A DNA stretch of 7,654 nt. Origin: Bacteriovoracaceae bacterium. Its GTDB lineage: Bacteria > Bdellovibrionota > UBA1018. The stretch spans positions 1 through 7,654 of the forward strand of contig JAHFAC010000082.1 in assembly GCA_023250755.1 (NCBI GenBank). The letters run 5' to 3'. The notes below the pieces were generated by a model. That model saw nothing but the letters and a program-made list of their open reading frames with translations, ran no database searches and had not been told where the DNA came from. The stretch's first letter is position 1, and each line of letters begins with the position of its first letter. Shown here one piece after another: positions 4,396-7,654 of the stretch. The position numbers were made by a program, and so were the translations under genes.

Positions 4396-6348
4396 TCAGG
4401 TCCCTTGGTCTGTCAATCGCTTATAATGGAGTTTTTGTTTGGGTAAAGCGAGTTGGAGTGCGATTGAAGAAACAAGATCGGCGATTTGAATTCCACCGGT
4501 TGCATTAATTTTTAAATCGCTGTCTAGAGGGGTAGAAAATTGTAGGGTTGGAACACCTGCTGCTGGCATCAGGGTGCTAAACCCAGCTTTATCTTCTGTA
4601 CAAGTGAGGTTTTTGTTTTCGCACTCGGTTTTGAGAAGTGTTTGCCATTCTTGGGCTGTTTCGATTCCTGAAACCACGAGTTGATTCTCTTCAAATCGAC
4701 CGATCTGACCCAGGTTTAGCATGGCTTTGGGTTGAGTTTGAGCAGTCTTGAGCAATTCGATAAAATGTGGAGTCGCACCCGTCGTCAAGGCTGCAAAGAT
4801 AAAACAAGCTTTTTTGAGAGAAGATGAGTTCTTCATTATGCGAGCGATTTCTAAAAGACCCGCTAGGCCGGTGTCGTCGTCATTTGAACTGCCTAATTTC
4901 TGAGGTTGATAGTGCGTGCCAATGACAATGGGTTGATGAGTACGACAGCCTTCACCCAGAACTCCAAGGAGATTATTTCTAAGAAGGGTTTGTTCAGAGG
5001 ATTTTGAGGAAATGGTCTGGCGATATCCTGAGCCAGCAGCACCTAATGCCGCTTTCTGATATACGTCAAAAAAGGGCTTAAGGCCAATGGAGCTAAATCG
5101 CTCTTCGATAAAATTCTCTGTTTTCAAAATTTCAGCTAACCCAGTTAAGGTGTCCCCTGGGCTTTCTGTTTCGTGAGCACTTAGATTTTCGATAGTGGCC
5201 ATAAAACGATCTGCGGGAATGGGATCATCGATCGAGAGTGTGCGATCCGGCACTTCGATCCAGTCTCCCACGAAGACATTGGTTTCGTGGGGCTGTCTGG
5301 CGTTACGATTTGAAGAAAATGCGAGGTGTTTTCCATCTGGTGAAAACATCGGAAAACTATCGAAGTGATCCGAGAAGGTAACTTGTTCGAGATGTGTTCC
5401 GTCAATCTGGATGGAATAGAGATCAAATTTCCTACCGTTGGGAGTTCGAGCATTAGAAGAAAAAAGTACATGACTGCCATTCGGTGTGAAGTACGGGGCA
5501 AAGCTCGCGGCACTAAGTTTTGTGATTTGTCTGGCATGAGAGCCATCGGCGTTAGCAACCCAGATTTCAAGCTGGGTGGGGCGAACTTGATGTTGCTTGA
5601 GGAGTGAAAGATAGTCTTGAGTTTCTTTACCGGGCTTTGGGCGTGAGGCTCGCCAGACAATTTTCTTGCAATCGGACGAAAAAAAAGCGCCACCATCGTA
5701 TCCCAAGGTGTGCGTCAAACGAGTGATGTCCGAAATCGTTCCTTGAGGATCGAGTTTGGCTCGATAAAGCTCAAGATCACCCTCTCGGTCACTGGTAAAA
5801 ATCAAGCTGCCGTCGGCACAGGTGACGGCTTCGGCATTATAGGCCTTGGGGGCACCGGGTTCGAGGGGGATGAGGTCGGTTCCGTCAGGGCGGACGCTAT
5901 AGATTTGATAAGTGGGATAAATCGGCCAAACATACCCTCGAGTCATGTCTGGATTGGGAGGACAAAGGGAGTTTGCGGCAAAGGTGCTGCTGAAGAGAAT
6001 TCTAGAATCATCCGGAAAATAAAACGAACACGTCGTACGGCCTCCGCCATTGGAGATGCGCCCAAGCAAAGAGCCATCCGCGCGCATTTTGAAAATTTGG
6101 TCGCATTTGTCCTCACTCGCGTTTTTTCTCTGAAAGCTCAGCCATTTTCCGTCATGAGACCAGTAGGCTTCGGCATTGGTTCCCCCAAAAGTGAGTTGCC
6201 GGAGATTCGTCAGGTGTTTTTCGCCTGGGAATGAAAGGGACAGATCGCCGTTTGGATGGAGCCTTGGGTTGGTGCAGGCGATTTGTACGAGAGATAGGAT
6301 AGGAATCAGGCTAAGTGCCAATGGGTTAGCCAATAGAAAAATTTTCAT
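4396..6348 (-). CDS. Lipoprotein with TolB/PD40 beta-propeller and degenerate M28 peptidase-like domain (650 aa)
   Basis: Residues 1-24 are a signal peptide, and C25 in QIAC is a probable but imperfect lipobox (Q at -3), so the protein is exported and likely membrane-anchored. Residues 46-350 hold PD40/WD40-like blades of the TolB type: HDGKWLSF (65-72), PDDSRILFSS (112-121), VRPDG (152-156), ANADGSHARQIT (265-276), TPNGSHVLFSS (288-298) and SPDGKHLAFSS (336-346). Residues 385-635 match the M28 metallopeptidase fold: GTHYQ (477-481), SSNDDDTGLAGLLEIAR (487-503), MLNLGQIGR (543-551) and a C-terminal LKINATGG (612-619). H479 and an Asp of 490-492 remain. The EE pair is TTG (522-524), the Asp of NLDMIG is G547, and the last His is missing, so peptidase activity is doubtful. 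It may be a binding or scaffold protein. ATG 6348 is preferred over in-frame TTG 6354; neither has a good ribosome binding site. Confidence 0.82.
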   Translation of the reverse strand: MKIFLLANPLALSLIPILSLVQIACTNPRLHPNGDLSLSFPGEKHLTNLRQLTFGGTNAEAYWSHDGKWLSFQRKNASEDKCDQIFKMRADGSLLGRISNGGGRTTCSFYFPDDSRILFSSTFAANSLCPPNPDMTRGYVWPIYPTYQIYSVRPDGTDLIPLEPGAPKAYNAEAVTCADGSLIFTSDREGDLELYRAKLDPQGTISDITRLTHTLGYDGGAFFSSDCKKIVWRASRPKPGKETQDYLSLLKQHQVRPTQLEIWVANADGSHARQITKLSAASFAPYFTPNGSHVLFSSNARTPNGRKFDLYSIQIDGTHLEQVTFSDHFDSFPMFSPDGKHLAFSSNRNARQPHETNVFVGDWIEVPDRTLSIDDPIPADRFMATIENLSAHETESPGDTLTGLAEILKTENFIEERFSSIGLKPFFDVYQKAALGAAGSGYRQTISSKSSEQTLLRNNLLGVLGEGCRTHQPIVIGTHYQPQKLGSSNDDDTGLAGLLEIARIMKNSSSLKKACFIFAALTTGATPHFIELLKTAQTQPKAMLNLGQIGRFEENQLVVSGIETAQEWQTLLKTECENKNLTCTEDKAGFSTLMPAAGVPTLQFSTPLDSDLKINATGGIQIADLVSSIALQLALPKQKLHYKRLTDQGT

Positions 6349-6403
6349 TCCCAATTCATAACGTTTTGGGGTTTAGCTGCAAGCAAGAAGAGAGGTCGCC
6401 CTG

Positions 6404-7654
6404 CTATTTTGCTGGCATAAAATGAGGCGGGACAAAAGGAATGATCTGCGCAAAATACCAACAAAGAAAAAACACGATTGGGATGTGAATCACCATCTGG
6501 AGGACCAAGAATCCTACCAAATCTCGGGCTTTGAGACGAAGCATGCCCAGTAATGGGAGCATCCAAAAAGGATTGAGTAAATTGGGCAGGGCCTCCGCTG
6601 CGTTATAGATCTGAACCACCCAGCCCAGATTGACTTGATGTTGCACGGCTGCTTGCATCACATACGGTGCTTCGATAACCCATTTGCTCCCGCCTGAGGG
6701 AATGAAAATGCCAAGCACGGACGAATACAGGGCCACGAGCAGGGGGTAAGTGCCGTGGGTGGTGATGGATAAAAAAAGACTTGCTAGCCAATCCGACATG
6801 CCAGTGCCCACGATCATTCCAAAAATAACGGCATAAAAAGGGAATTGAATCAGGACACCCCCCGTGGCCGGAACTGCTTGGGCTACGGCTCTTAGAAAAC
6901 GCCTGGGGCGCCAGTGAAGGAGCATTCCTAGAGAGATGAAGATGAGATTGTAAGTATTCAAATCTAATGCGGCAAGTGCGCCCTGGGGTGAGGTACGAAA
7001 TACATCAATTAAATACCAGCCGAGCAAGGCGGTTACGAAGAGGGTGAGAAGTGGGCTGTATTCTAACCATTCACCTGGCTTCTGGCGTGGTTCGAGAGAA
7101 AGATCCAGGGATTCAAAGCGAATTCCAAACTCTTCGGCTGTTTTTGAGTGCTCGGGGGCGGGTGCTGAGCAGTAGGCGATGGCCACGGAGACGCTCACTA
7201 AGATCAGAGCCATCCAGAAGTTGGGCCAAAGAGTAAGGGTCTGAGTGAGCGGAATTACCCCTGTGATGGCGTAGAGCTTGGGAGGAATCGTGCTCTGGGT
7301 TGCCATCATCAAAGCAGCAGAGGATGAGAATCCTAGCGCCCAAACAGCACCAAGCCCCAGATACGCAGCCGCGCCTGCCGCACGATAATCCATGCCTTTG
7401 ACGCGGCGGCTGAGTTCGCGGACCAAAAGCCCACTAAAGATGAGACTGAATCCCCAGGAGAGGAGCGAAGTCATCATTGAAAAAAAGGCGACAAGGGCGA
7501 TGGCAGTGCGTGGTTTTTTGGGCCAAGCAGAGAGATGTTGAATCAGGCTATAAACGATCGGAGTCGAAGCGATGACATAACCTCCGATGATCACCATCGC
7601 CATTTGCATTGTGAATGGAATGAGGACCCAAAACGATTTGCCCCCTTCGATAGC
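6404..7654 (-). CDS. atoE: Short-chain fatty acid transporter, AtoE family (5' end outside window)
   Basis: This is an inner-membrane carrier that in Escherichia coli takes up short-chain fatty acids such as acetoacetate and butyrate. The frame is open to the right edge: 416 codons visible before the TAG at 6404-6406, with roughly 45 N-terminal residues missing by comparison with E. coli AtoE (about 440 aa). The Met at 7609 is internal. Matches to AtoE include GGKSFWVLIPFTMQMA at the edge, LSWGFSLIFSGLLVRELSRRV, DLNTYNLIFISLGMLLH, TGGVLIQFPFYAVIFGMI, the signature IPSGGSKWVIEAPYV, and NPFWMLPLLGMLRLKARD. Many hydrophobic segments are visible, with one polar loop (AEEFGIRFESLDLSLEPRQ) in the middle as in E. 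coli. No acetoacetyl-CoA transferase or thiolase gene is visible nearby. It is followed after 55 bases by the propeller lipoprotein gene with no terminator between, so it is probably the first visible gene of the operon. Confidence 0.87.
   Translation of the reverse strand, partial: AIEGGKSFWVLIPFTMQMAMVIIGGYVIASTPIVYSLIQHLSAWPKKPRTAIALVAFFSMMTSLLSWGFSLIFSGLLVRELSRRVKGMDYRAAGAAAYLGLGAVWALGFSSSAALMMATQSTIPPKLYAITGVIPLTQTLTLWPNFWMALILVSVSVAIAYCSAPAPEHSKTAEEFGIRFESLDLSLEPRQKPGEWLEYSPLLTLFVTALLGWYLIDVFRTSPQGALAALDLNTYNLIFISLGMLLHWRPRRFLRAVAQAVPATGGVLIQFPFYAVIFGMIVGTGMSDWLASLFLSITTHGTYPLLVALYSSVLGIFIPSGGSKWVIEAPYVMQAAVQHQVNLGWVVQIYNAAEALPNLLNPFWMLPLLGMLRLKARDLVGFLVLQMVIHIPIVFFLCWYFAQIIPFVPPHFMPAK

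Noticed and set aside
5181..5696. A 171-codon minus-strand frame overlapping the same gene in another frame
   Set aside because: Out-of-frame reading of the propeller domain; no signal or domain features and no initiation site.
5710..6234. A 174-codon plus-strand open frame opposite the propeller lipoprotein
   Set aside because: It is the antisense shadow of the beta-propeller region, whose minus-strand translation has clear PD40 repeats and a signal peptide. The plus-strand peptide is Gly/Arg-rich, matches nothing and has no ribosome binding site.

Overview
The window comes from a bacterial chromosome. It has one tRNA-Ser gene, two small exported-protein genes pointing right, and a block of four genes pointing left that fills the right-hand 80 percent. 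Two proteins have apparent lipoprotein signals, which together with an AtoE-type carrier fits a Gram-negative bacterium of moderate GC content. The mix of orphan secreted proteins, a propeller lipoprotein and a KimA-type potassium carrier is reminiscent of Bdellovibrionota or other deep proteobacterial relatives. That placement is an impression, not something the window proves.

Left part (1-1297). The first 63 bases read as the last 20 codons of a gene entering from the left. Next come a 110-residue secreted protein (125-457) and a 174-residue lipoprotein (688-1212), both unrecognised. Their translation start regions share the 11-mer AAAGGAGTGAG. Between them lie a short antisense open frame with protein-like composition and no start codon (475-594) and a 15-bp perfect inverted repeat (627-659). 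A plausible promoter with an overlapping dyad precedes the tRNA.

Middle (1298-1387). tRNA-Ser with anticodon CGA has a complete cloverleaf, a long variable arm and an encoded CCA. Its last 15 bases are also, on the opposite strand, the last four codons and stop of the converging MFS gene.

Right part (1373-7654, minus strand). In transcription order: a short-chain fatty acid transporter of the AtoE family, 5' end outside the window; a lipoprotein with a TolB/PD40-type beta-propeller and an M28-peptidase-like domain that has lost most zinc ligands; a KimA-like APC-superfamily potassium transporter; and an MFS transporter. Gaps are 55, 20 and 3 nt, so the four are probably one operon. Three are inner-membrane carriers and one is an exported, probably membrane-anchored propeller protein, suggesting an envelope or transport theme, but the sequence shows no shared pathway. 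The kimA-like stop and the MFS start lie together in one predicted mRNA hairpin, suggesting translational coupling.

The points most worth a second look are the degenerate M28 domain, the tRNA/MFS antisense overlap, the start-codon hairpin at 2522-2551 and the long inverted repeat at 627-659. No CRISPR array, insertion sequence, integrase or recognisable defence system is visible.
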